A stretch of DNA of 16,307 nt, taken from assembly GCA_946627575.1 (NCBI GenBank), contig CAMOVS010000005.1, positions 1 through 16,307 on the forward strand. The letters run 5' to 3'. Source of the DNA: an uncultured Lachnospiraceae bacterium. Its GTDB lineage: Bacteria; Bacillota; Clostridia; Lachnospirales; Lachnospiraceae. Position numbers and translations under genes: made by a program. The number at the start of each line of letters is the position of its first letter. Position 1 is the stretch's first letter. The notes under the pieces were generated by a model. It was not told the DNA's origin, did no database searches, and was given only the letters and a program-made list of their open reading frames with translations. Shown piece after piece: positions 8,034 through 14,302 of the stretch.

Positions 8034-9563
8034 ATGGCTAAGAAGAAACGTAAGAAATACAATAAGCCGACAACAGCAGCCGGCAGCAGGGATATCAGGA
8101 CAGGGATGCGCACGGATGGCGCATCCCTGTCTTCTGCCCTCCCGGAGGAATTTCTGGGTGTCATCTCGGAGATCCTGGGGGATGAGTACGATGATTTTGT
8201 AGCCGGCATGGGAAAGACCCGGCACCGGGGACTCCGGGTGAATAGCCTGAAGATCTCCCCGGAAGAGTTCGAAGAAAGAAGTTCCTTTCACTTGACCAGG
8301 ATACCCTGGGTCAAAGGCGGATATTATTATGATCCGGACGATAATCCCTCCCGGGATCCCGACTACGCGGCAGGTTTGTATTATCTCCAGGAACCCAGCG
8401 CTATGACTCCGGCTTCCCGGCTTCCTGTAAAGCCCGGTGACAGGGTTCTGGATCTGTGTGCTGCACCGGGAGGGAAAGCAACGGCACTGGGCGCAGCCCT
8501 TCGCGGGGAGGGACTCCTTCTGGCCAATGATATCAACCGGGCCAGAGCAAGGGCTCTTCTGCATAATATTGAGCTTTTTGGAATTCCTAATGCCATCGTC
8601 TGCGCAGAAGCACCTTACAGGCTGGCGGACCGCTTTCCTGAGTATTTTGATGCTATTATGGTGGACGCTCCTTGTTCAGGCGAGGGTATGTTTCGCAAGA
8701 ATCCAGCCGTCATTGAGGCCTGGAAGGAGAAGGGGCCCAAATACTTTTCAAGTCTGCAGAGGGAGATCGTTACTTACGCAGCGGATATGCTGCGGCCCGG
8801 AGGAGTCATGCTGTATTCGACCTGCACTTTTTCTCCTCTGGAGAACGAAGCTGTGATCTGCCATCTGCTCATGGCAAGGCCGGAGATGGAAGTTGTAGCT
8901 ATGGAAGATTATGAAGGCTTTTCGCCGGGCATATCTTCTTTTCGTGAGAATAGTTACGGAGAGAGCATGAAGCTCTGCAGAAGAATCTGGCCCCACAGGA
9001 TGGATGGGGAAGGCCATTTCCTGGCTCTGCTGAAGAAAAAAACAGAAGAAAGCAAAGAGGGGCGAGCTCGAATTAGCGGCCAAAGGAGGGAAAACGGCGC
9101 TTATGACTGGAGCCGGATACCTGACGCAGATCCGGACCAGATCCAAAGCCTGAAAAACTTCTTTGAGAAGATCCATCTTGAATTGGAAATGGACCGTATT
9201 CAGGTTGGAGGAGGAAAACTCTTTTACCTGCCCAAAGCATCACCGGATGTCCGGGGGCTGGAATGCCTGCGAACAGGACTTTATCTGGGAGAACTTAAGA
9301 AAAAAAGATTCGAGCCAGCGCAATCCCTCGCACTGGCTCTGAAGAAAGAACAATGTGAATGTGTATTGGATATGGCGGACAAGGACTGGCTCCTCCGCTA
9401 TCTTAGGGGAGAATCCCTGCCCATGCCTTGCGAAAACGGGGACTCCCTTCAAGCAGATGGCTGGTCTCTGGTACTGGCGAAAGGTTACCCCCTTGGATTC
9501 GGGAAAGGGGTCCGGGGAACCTTGAAGAATAAATATCCTGCAGGATGGAGATGGAATGCTTAA
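8034..9563 (+). CDS. rsmF: RsmF/NOL1-NOP2-Sun family 16S rRNA (cytosine-5) methyltransferase
   Basis: A 509-residue SAM-dependent RNA m5C methyltransferase. Motif I is VLDLCAAPGGKA (138-149), motif IV DAPCSGEG (211-218, Cys214) and motif VI YSTCTF with Cys264; the two cysteines are the release and catalytic residues of the family. The C-terminal half (residues about 345-509) matches the RsmF/YebU extension with an FPxGWGK-like end (PLGFGKGVRGTLKNKYPAGWR). The family normally begins at the LPEEFL segment (here residue 36). This protein adds a Lys/Arg-rich extension of 35 residues, and the only ATGs before LPEEFL are at 8034 (weak SD, purine-rich 8008-8022) and 8106 (inside a 13-bp hairpin). 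The start is therefore uncertain. It ends one base before the convergent mtnK-mtnA gene ends. Confidence 0.9.
   Translation: MAKKKRKKYNKPTTAAGSRDIRTGMRTDGASLSSALPEEFLGVISEILGDEYDDFVAGMGKTRHRGLRVNSLKISPEEFEERSSFHLTRIPWVKGGYYYDPDDNPSRDPDYAAGLYYLQEPSAMTPASRLPVKPGDRVLDLCAAPGGKATALGAALRGEGLLLANDINRARARALLHNIELFGIPNAIVCAEAPYRLADRFPEYFDAIMVDAPCSGEGMFRKNPAVIEAWKEKGPKYFSSLQREIVTYAADMLRPGGVMLYSTCTFSPLENEAVICHLLMARPEMEVVAMEDYEGFSPGISSFRENSYGESMKLCRRIWPHRMDGEGHFLALLKKKTEESKEGRARISGQRRENGAYDWSRIPDADPDQIQSLKNFFEKIHLELEMDRIQVGGGKLFYLPKASPDVRGLECLRTGLYLGELKKKRFEPAQSLALALKKEQCECVLDMADKDWLLRYLRGESLPMPCENGDSLQADGWSLVLAKGYPLGFGKGVRGTLKNKYPAGWRWNA
8099..8131 (+). repeat. Perfect 13-bp inverted repeat in the 5' part of the rsmF frame
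   Basis: GACAGGGATGCGC (8099-8111) and GCGCATCCCTGTC (8119-8131) are perfectly complementary around a 7-base loop. It sits in the non-conserved N-terminal extension of RsmF, 92 bases after the prsA stop. TTCTGCC follows, so it is a poor intrinsic terminator. It could act on translation of rsmF or as an mRNA end-stabiliser for prsA. Confidence 0.7.
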
Positions 9564-9579
9564 TCATTCCATCTCTTTT
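9548..9579 (+). terminator. Intrinsic terminator of rsmF, overlapping both convergent stop codons
   Basis: GAGATGGAATG (9548-9558) and CATTCCATCTC (9565-9575) form a perfect 11-bp stem with a 6-base loop, followed by TTTTATT. The 5' arm encodes the end of RsmF and the 3' arm the C-terminus of the opposite gene. In the - direction no T-run follows, so it should act mainly on rsmF transcripts. Confidence 0.8.
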
Positions 9580-11918
9580 ATTATCTCTTCTACGGTTGCC
9601 TTAATCTCTTTTTTCATGAAGATCTCCTTCAATGATTGATCATAAGGCGGATAGGCAATGCCAAACTCCGTAACGATGCCTGTAATCAGATCGGCATCGG
9701 TGACATCAAAAGCAGGATTATATACCTTGACATCTCTGGGAGCCATGGGCTTCTCATACCACATGTCCGTCACCTCGCTGGCCTTGCGCTGTTCGATGAC
9801 AATGCCCGATCCATCCGGAGTGTCACGGTCAATCGTCGAAGTCGGAGCACATACATAGAAGGGGATTCCATAGCGTTTCGCTGCCAGGGCAGCCATGGAC
9901 GTGCCGATCTTGTTGGCGGTATCTCCGTTGGCAGCAACCCGATCACAGCCGACAAAGACTGCCTGGATTTTCCCTTCCCGCATCAGGGAAGCGGACATGT
10001 TATCACAGAGCACGGTAACATCCATACCTGCACTGGACAGTTCAAAGCTGGTCAGGCGGGCCCCCTGGAGCAGAGGCCGGGTTTCGTCACAGTAGATTTT
10101 AAAATGATATCCCTGCTCATGGCCCAGATACATAGGCGCTGTGGCGGTGCCGTAGCGGACAGTGGCCAGCTGGCCTGCATTGCAATGGGTCAGGAGACCG
10201 TCCCCCGGCTTTACCAGGGTCAGACCATAGCGGCCGATCGCCCGGCAAACGTTGATATCTTCCTCGCGTATGGCCAGAGCCTGGTCATGGAGAAGGCTTA
10301 CAATCTCATTGACAGAAAGGTCAGGATGGTCAATAACCACCTGCTCCATCCTCTTAAGAGCCCAGGACAGGTTTACGGCAGTAGGTCTGGAAGAATTCAG
10401 ATAGTCGCAGGCCTTACGGAACTGGTCGAGGAATTCTGCGTAGTTTTCCGTCTCGATATCCCGGGCAGCCAGGTAGCTTCCTATAGCCGCTGCTACGCCG
10501 ATTGCCGGCGCTCCCCGGACCTGGAGAAGATAGATGGCATTCCATATCTCTTCCTGGCTGGTTAGGGACAGCATCTCTATACGGTTGGGAAGCTTGGTCT
10601 GGTCGATGATCACCAAAGCGTGGTTATAGTCATCCAGGGCTACCGTATCATAATCAAGGATGGTCCTGGCCGGCCCGAGCAGGTCGTTGTCAGGCTCGAC
10701 TTTGCGGATAGCCTTTTCCATAGCGTAATAGTAGTCTCCGGCCGTCTGGAATTCATCCCGGCGGAGGATCAGATCCTTGCCGAAGTGGAGAATGATTTTC
10801 TCTGCCCTTGCCCTGGCCTCGCTATCCTCAATCGAAGTCACATCTTTGTTGTGGGCAATACCTATGATTCGGCGAAGACATTCCGTGCCCGCATAACCGG
10901 CGGTATCCGACATAACAGAAGCCAGATAATCCTCCCGGAAGCTCTCGGAATCTGCCAGAGGATCCGAACAATGCTCGGCATAAAGAGAGCGGAACTTTTC
11001 TTTAAAGAGATCCACGATCTCCATAATGGTACACATGCACCAGCCGCAGAAACCAAGTCTCTTTTCCTGATCCTGTATGGTTGCATTTCCATTGGCCCAG
11101 GCAAAAAAGAGGTTGGCCAGAACGTTGCCGATATCGTAGCCCATGGGACCGAAAAAGGCGAATTCAGGATCAAATACAAAAGTATGGTTCTGATTAATCA
11201 GGATGGACCCGGTATGCAGGTCCCCATGAATCAGGGACTGAGGACAGTTCATAAAATGAAAACGAAGGGCCGCCACCTGGTTTCTAAGATCTTCATCCCC
11301 GTAGATCTCCTGATCCACGAAATCTTTCAGAGCCGGGAATACATCATTCTCCTGCTTATAATCCAGAACCGGCTCACCAAGAACCAGGTTTTCCGTGATC
11401 TCACAGAGGTCAGGATTCATAAAGCCGGCTACCAGATGCTTCTTTTCCTTGTGATCCATGACAAGGTCGCTGGTAAGCAGGAGAGTTCCGGCAAGAAACG
11501 ATGAAATCTGTTCTGCAAATCTCGGATAGGTCTCGTGATTGATCAAACCTGTCCGCATCATGGTATGGCCAATCATATCTTCCATAATGATGGCGCACAT
11601 GGTTTCATCATAGAGGTAAACCTCCGGAACCTGACCCGGACACAGAGCAGCCTGCAGCTTGAGGATGCTGCTTTCAATCCGGCCCCGATCCACAGGAAGG
11701 GTCATATTCTCATCAATGCGGAGCTGATGTCCTGCCTGCTTGACAATAATGCTTCTGCCGGAAGCCTGGTCAGATACCCGAAATACATAATTCAGATTGC
11801 CGTCTCCGATCTCCTCACAGGACAGAGAAGCGGCATCATCAAAATAATCTGTTTTCGCCCTGACATAATCAGGGACATCCTTTTCTTCCATCAGGAAGTA
11901 CTGATCATAGGTGGACAA
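9564..11918 (-). CDS. mtnK-mtnA: Bifunctional S-methyl-5-thioribose kinase / S-methyl-5-thioribose-1-phosphate isomerase (MtnK-MtnA fusion)
   Basis: A 784-residue fusion carrying two consecutive steps of methylthioadenosine salvage: phosphorylation of methylthioribose, then isomerisation to methylthioribulose-1-phosphate. The N-terminal part (1 to about 420) is a kinase of the aminoglycoside-phosphotransferase fold: GDGNLNYVFRV, HGDLH (Asp233) and DPE (Asp250, Glu252). The C-terminal part (from about 425) is a full MtnA: RGAPAIG, HCNAG with Cys579, DETRPLLQGARLT, and GCDRVAANGDTANKIGT with Asp659. Both parts are close to the usual single-protein lengths, so neither is truncated. The start is TTG at 11918 with GGAGG eight bases upstream; the conserved N-terminus offers no earlier ATG. 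No other salvage gene (mtnB, mtnC, mtnD, mtnN) is nearby. Expression is from the consensus promoter at 12072-12100 with a leader of about 147 nt. Confidence 0.93.
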   Translation of the reverse strand: MSTYDQYFLMEEKDVPDYVRAKTDYFDDAASLSCEEIGDGNLNYVFRVSDQASGRSIIVKQAGHQLRIDENMTLPVDRGRIESSILKLQAALCPGQVPEVYLYDETMCAIIMEDMIGHTMMRTGLINHETYPRFAEQISSFLAGTLLLTSDLVMDHKEKKHLVAGFMNPDLCEITENLVLGEPVLDYKQENDVFPALKDFVDQEIYGDEDLRNQVAALRFHFMNCPQSLIHGDLHTGSILINQNHTFVFDPEFAFFGPMGYDIGNVLANLFFAWANGNATIQDQEKRLGFCGWCMCTIMEIVDLFKEKFRSLYAEHCSDPLADSESFREDYLASVMSDTAGYAGTECLRRIIGIAHNKDVTSIEDSEARARAEKIILHFGKDLILRRDEFQTAGDYYYAMEKAIRKVEPDNDLLGPARTILDYDTVALDDYNHALVIIDQTKLPNRIEMLSLTSQEEIWNAIYLLQVRGAPAIGVAAAIGSYLAARDIETENYAEFLDQFRKACDYLNSSRPTAVNLSWALKRMEQVVIDHPDLSVNEIVSLLHDQALAIREEDINVCRAIGRYGLTLVKPGDGLLTHCNAGQLATVRYGTATAPMYLGHEQGYHFKIYCDETRPLLQGARLTSFELSSAGMDVTVLCDNMSASLMREGKIQAVFVGCDRVAANGDTANKIGTSMAALAAKRYGIPFYVCAPTSTIDRDTPDGSGIVIEQRKASEVTDMWYEKPMAPRDVKVYNPAFDVTDADLITGIVTEFGIAYPPYDQSLKEIFMKKEIKATVEEIIKEME

Positions 11919-12065
11919 AACAAGAACCTCCTCTGTATAGCATAAGTCCGAATCTGCTGATTCTGTATAAAAATCTCATAAGATAACACATATTATTCAC
12001 TGCTCAGATCAGTCTGACGCTTGATTCCCCAACCGTCTTACCAGCAGGAGCAGACCGAATCAACT
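11919..12065 (-). promoter_or_regulatory. Long 5' leader of the mtnK-mtnA gene with competing helices, possible riboswitch or attenuator
   Basis: Read on the - strand, TCGGTCTG (12058 to 12051) pairs with CAGACTGA (12016 to 12009), 8 bp with one G-U. CTGCTC (12053 to 12048) could instead pair with GAGCAG (12005 to 12000); the 5' arms share three bases, so the helices exclude each other. A small ATCT-TATG-AGAT hairpin followed by TTTTTA lies further down, ahead of the SD AGAGGAGG. I could not match it to the SAM-I (S-box) consensus or another riboswitch class I know. Confidence 0.4.
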
Positions 12066-12071
12066 ACTCTA

Positions 12072-12100
12072 ATTGTAGGATTATCAGGACCGGCTGTCAA
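12072..12100 (-). promoter_or_regulatory. Consensus sigma-A promoter of mtnK-mtnA
   Basis: On the - strand TTGACA (12100 to 12095), a 17-base spacer and TACAAT (12077 to 12072). Transcription should start near 12065. Confidence 0.8.
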
Positions 12101-12109
12101 TCCAATTGT

Positions 12110-12140
12110 TTGCACAGGGAAGGGTTATTTATGGTATGAT
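12110..12140 (+). promoter_or_regulatory. Extended -10 promoter of the Mrr-like nuclease gene
   Basis: TATGAT (12135-12140) preceded by TGG (12132-12134) forms an extended -10. TTGCAC (12110-12115), 19 bases upstream, is a weak -35. It is divergent from the mtnK-mtnA promoter, with the -35 boxes about 10 bases apart. Confidence 0.55.
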
Positions 12141-12177
12141 AACAGGGTCATAATGAAGGAAAGAGGAGCAAAAGCTT

Positions 12178-12717
12178 ATGAGATTCTTTTCATATTTTAT
12201 CAGTGTCATTTGTTTTGCCATCGTCCTGCTGCTCTATGTTGCGGGCTTGGTAAACTGTATGGAAGAAAAATGGGCCTACGCCGGATTATGCTCTTTGACT
12301 TGTGCTGTGTTCATCTGTATATGTTTCGACACATGGAGAAGAAACCGGTATCGAAGGATGCGGCTCAAGAAGGTAGACCGCCTCACTGGCGAGGACTTTG
12401 AGGAGTATTTGCGCGCCCATTTTTCCAGATTAGGCTACCGGGTAAAACTGACGCCCTCCACTGCTGACTACGGTGCGGATCTTCTGCTGAAAAAGAGGGG
12501 AAAAACAACAGTGGTCCAGGCAAAACGTTACGAAAAGCCTGTGGGGATCGCCGCGGTTCAGGAAGTCATAGGGGCTGCTGCTTATTATGAAACAGACCAG
12601 GCCATGGTGGTTACCAACCGGTATTTCACCAGAAACGCCAGAAATCTGGCAGATCAAAGCCAGGTAGAACTCTGGGACAGGTCCAGACTAAAGAAGGAAT
12701 TTGGCGCAAAGGAATGA
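12178..12717 (+). CDS. Membrane-anchored restriction endonuclease-like protein (Mrr_cat family)
   Basis: A 179-residue protein. Two hydrophobic segments (residues about 4-25 and 33-50) should anchor it with both the short N-terminus and the catalytic part inside. After an Arg/Lys-rich linker (54-65) comes an Mrr-type PD-(D/E)XK nuclease domain (about 66-176): LTGEDFEEYL, then DYGAD (97-101) and the QxK motif VVQAKR (Gln114, Lys116), which replaces the classic ExK as in many Mrr proteins. The ATG at 12178 has GAGGAG nine bases upstream. The family includes Type IV enzymes that cut modified DNA, but many small membrane-bound Firmicutes members have no known role. No methyltransferase or other defence gene is adjacent. 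It lies immediately upstream of the non-coding locus at 12859-13705, which may be coincidental. Confidence 0.82.
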   Translation: MRFFSYFISVICFAIVLLLYVAGLVNCMEEKWAYAGLCSLTCAVFICICFDTWRRNRYRRMRLKKVDRLTGEDFEEYLRAHFSRLGYRVKLTPSTADYGADLLLKKRGKTTVVQAKRYEKPVGIAAVQEVIGAAAYYETDQAMVVTNRYFTRNARNLADQSQVELWDRSRLKKEFGAKE

Positions 12718-12734
12718 TGGAGAGATCTTTTATA

Positions 12735-12784
12735 GTGCGACGAATGGGGCAAATATTTATAAAATAGCGACAAATAAGACAAAA
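12735..12784. repeat. Two direct repeats, 30-bp period, upstream of the ncRNA promoter
   Basis: GCGACGAATGGGGCAAA (from 12737) and GCGACAAATAAGACAAA (from 12767) match at 13 of 17 positions with all differences G to A. They sit 75-120 bp upstream of the -35 at 12859, in otherwise AT-rich sequence (12718-12858), and could be an activator or repressor site. Confidence 0.5.
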
Positions 12785-12858
12785 TAATGATTAAAAACGC
12801 ATAATATTCAGAATATAAAATCAATAATTGATAATTGAAAATATTTTCAAAAAAAGTA

Positions 12859-12887
12859 TTGACAAAATGTAGATGCGAGATTATAAT
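12859..12887 (+). promoter_or_regulatory. Perfect-consensus sigma-A promoter driving the non-coding RNA
   Basis: TTGACA (12859-12864), exactly 17 bases, then TATAAT (12882-12887). Both hexamers match the consensus at all positions. AT-rich sequence lies upstream (a possible UP element). Predicted start near 12892-12896. No open reading frame follows. Confidence 0.9.
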
Positions 12888-12893
12888 ACAGAT

Positions 12894-13705
12894 ACATTCA
12901 GAGAAAGGACTGGACAAGTCCATCACATAGATTTTGAAATTAGCAGTTGTCACACAGACATTGGAAGAAGAAGTGTATGCTTCTTAATCCGGAAGTAATT
13001 TCAAGATTTAGCGCTTGAAGATCTGTAGCCGGATCGGAAGCGCGAGGTGAGACCGCTTAGGCGGTGTGGATGTTGGAATCTGGAGAAAGGAGGACGGTCC
13101 ACCAGAAGTATTAGTGATTGATTCGAAACGATATTGAACGAAGGAGGTACGGAACACCGAAAACATAAGCTTCGAATTCTAATCGGAAGGCCGGAGAAGA
13201 TATCTAAGCGAGAGGTTAGTTCATCAAGGGTTGAGATGAAGCCTCATATAGTATGAAGGAAGAGATAGATAGGAACGGATCCGGACGAAGAATAGTAATT
13301 CATAGGATTGAGTATTTATTGTAAGATTGATTGGTTTATAGTTTGGATGCAAGAATTATATGTAATTGCTGACAGGTCTATATAATAGAACAATTTGTTA
13401 TTGAGACCCAGGGCAGTTTGACGAGGGGGCATGGCAGAAGTTGCTTCGCAGCCTGAACAACAGCAGGCGTGTAAGAATCAGAAGTGATTGTTATGAGATT
13501 TGGAGATCGAAGCGAAGTGATCAGGAAGGTTGCCGCTTAGGAGAACAGGCCGGGAGATCGATATAATCATATGATGGGTTGACAAATCTATTTCGTAGGA
13601 CACGAAAAATAATTGATCAGGAGGTACAATCCATTGGAAATGATAATTGAACACGGATGAAGGAGCACCGAAGATGTTGGAAACGATCTGAGGTGCTCCT
13701 TTTGC
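12894..13705 (+). ncRNA. Candidate large structured non-coding RNA, about 810 nt
   Basis: Delimited by a perfect promoter (12859-12887) and an intrinsic terminator (13660-13703), with no credible coding frame on either strand. The + strand is purine-rich and has many clean helices: GGACT/AGTCC (12907-12911, 12917-12921); AAGAAG/CTTCTT (12968-12985); ATCCGG/CCGGAT (12987-12992, 13029-13034) enclosing TTCAAG/CTTGAA (13000-13019); ACCGC-TTAG-GCGGT (13052-13065); TCTGG/CCAGA (13079-13106); TTCATC/GATGAA (13220-13240); GGTCT/AGACC (13375-13408); GCCTG/CAGGC (13451-13468); AATCA-GAAG-TGATT (13476-13489); TTTCGT/ACGAAA (13591-13607). Three 9-10 nt motifs each occur once in both halves. It lacks the hallmarks I know for RNase P, tmRNA, SRP RNA or 6S RNA. 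Size and context resemble the ornate large RNA classes (ROOL, GOLLD), but I cannot assign a family. SD-like GGAGG runs at 13088 and 13143 are not followed by an ORF. Confidence 0.8.
13660..13703 (+). terminator. Intrinsic terminator of the large ncRNA
   Basis: AAGGAGCACC (13660-13669) pairs perfectly with GGTGCTCCTT (13692-13701); an inner AGAT/ATCT pair (13672-13675, 13686-13689) extends the fold. Four T residues (13700-13703) follow the GC-rich part of the stem, so the U-tract is short but adequate. Confidence 0.8.
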
Positions 13706-13725
13706 GTGCAGCAATGAGCCATGTG

Positions 13726-13772
13726 CATACAAGACAGATGGCAGTCAAAGGAAGCCAGCTCACGCTTGTATG
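13726..13772. repeat. Inverted repeat between the ncRNA terminator and the first XRE gene
   Basis: CATACAAG (13726-13733) is complementary to CTTGTATG (13765-13772), with TGGC/GCCA nested inside. No T-run follows on either strand. The rest of 13704-13840 shows no gene, and I see no good terminator for the convergent XRE gene here. Confidence 0.4.
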
Positions 13773-13840
13773 GCAGATAGATTGTATACATACGGCGAAT
13801 GCCGCGACAGTGAGAGAGCAGAGCGCTCGAACTTGTCGGC

Positions 13841-14200
13841 TTATTTCTCATCCCCTTCTCCGGCCTTCTCCAACACCCCGGCCAGTTCATCAAGCAGCTT
13901 TCGGTGATAGGAAGACAATCGGTGGAACTTTTTAATCAGCTGCAGCTCTTCGGTAGTAATCGGATCCGGGGAATCCTCTTCAAGATGAAAAAACTCTGCC
14001 AATGTAATATTAAATACATGACATATGCGTTCCAGTTTATCAATGGGGGGATAGATATCTTTGCTGTACCAGGTACTGATCGTCGATTGAGGTATATCGG
14101 AGAGTTTGGAAAGTTTGTAGACGGACATATCGCCATAAAGCTTTCTCAATTCGTTGATCCGGGCAAGAACATCGAAGCCGGATTCAGTAGAAATAGCCAT
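13841..14200 (-). CDS. XRE-family helix-turn-helix transcriptional regulator (first of two paralogues)
   Basis: A 119-residue protein with an N-terminal HTH_3 (Cro/C1-type) domain: FDVLARINELRK (helix 1), SVYKLSKLSDIPQSTISTWY (HTH helices 2-3 at about 27-46), then the PPIDKLERICHVFNITLAEFF segment typical of the fold end. A helical C-terminal part (about 80-119) may mediate dimerisation. The ATG at 14200 has AAGGAG eight bases upstream. It is about 57% identical by eye to the neighbouring 14388-14738 product, with the recognition segment IPQSTISTWYSK identical in both. Such small regulators usually repress their own or nearby promoters; the target here is not known. It converges on the large ncRNA and its own promoter is at 14250-14277. 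Confidence 0.9.
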   Translation of the reverse strand: MAISTESGFDVLARINELRKLYGDMSVYKLSKLSDIPQSTISTWYSKDIYPPIDKLERICHVFNITLAEFFHLEEDSPDPITTEELQLIKKFHRLSSYHRKLLDELAGVLEKAGEGDEK

Positions 14201-14249
14201 GGGTAATGCTCCTTGTTTCGGTGTATAGTGTAGTTTTTGTATTATCGTT

Positions 14250-14277
14250 ATTATAATTCGAAGGAGCGATATGTAAT
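14250..14277 (-). promoter_or_regulatory. Candidate promoter of the first XRE gene
   Basis: On the - strand TATAAT (14255 to 14250) with ATTACA (14277 to 14272) 16 bases upstream as a weak -35. GTGTATAGTGTA (14221-14232, + strand) lies in the leader and shares its GTGTA half with the palindrome at the second XRE promoter. Confidence 0.55.
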
Positions 14278-14302
14278 ATTAGGAAAATGACGATGCGAGA
14301 TA

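Noticed and set aside
9636..11504. Two long + strand frames (309 and 294 residues) opposite mtnK-mtnA
   Set aside because: Antisense shadows of a gene whose active-site motifs are all present on the - strand.
11941..12120. SAM-I (S-box) riboswitch upstream of mtnK-mtnA
   Set aside because: The conserved GATGAAGCC and GGCAACC core segments are not found on the - strand of this leader.
12654..12953. 99-residue frame on the - strand over the AT-rich region
   Set aside because: It crosses the nuclease gene end and the ncRNA promoter, has no SD and shows hydrophobic low-complexity sequence expected from AT-rich DNA.
13579..13607. Second promoter inside the ncRNA (TTGACA at 13579)
   Set aside because: The sequence 17 bases downstream (ACGAAA) is not a -10 box and is better explained as the arm of the TTTCGT/ACGAAA helix.
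13605..13627. Shine-Dalgarno and start of a small protein at AGGAGG (13619)
   Set aside because: No in-range ATG, GTG or TTG begins a frame of useful length; the nearest TTG frame at 13634 is very short.
12894..13705. RNase P RNA, tmRNA, SRP RNA or 6S RNA as identity of the large ncRNA
   Set aside because: The signature segments I know (the P RNA AGGAAAGTCC core, tmRNA tRNA-like ends with TTCGAATCC, SRP GNAR loops) are missing and the length is wrong for tmRNA, SRP and 6S.
13478..13935. Short frames of 84-101 residues on both strands over the ncRNA 3' end
   Set aside because: They run through the terminator hairpin and into the XRE gene, have no recognisable domain and no good start signal.
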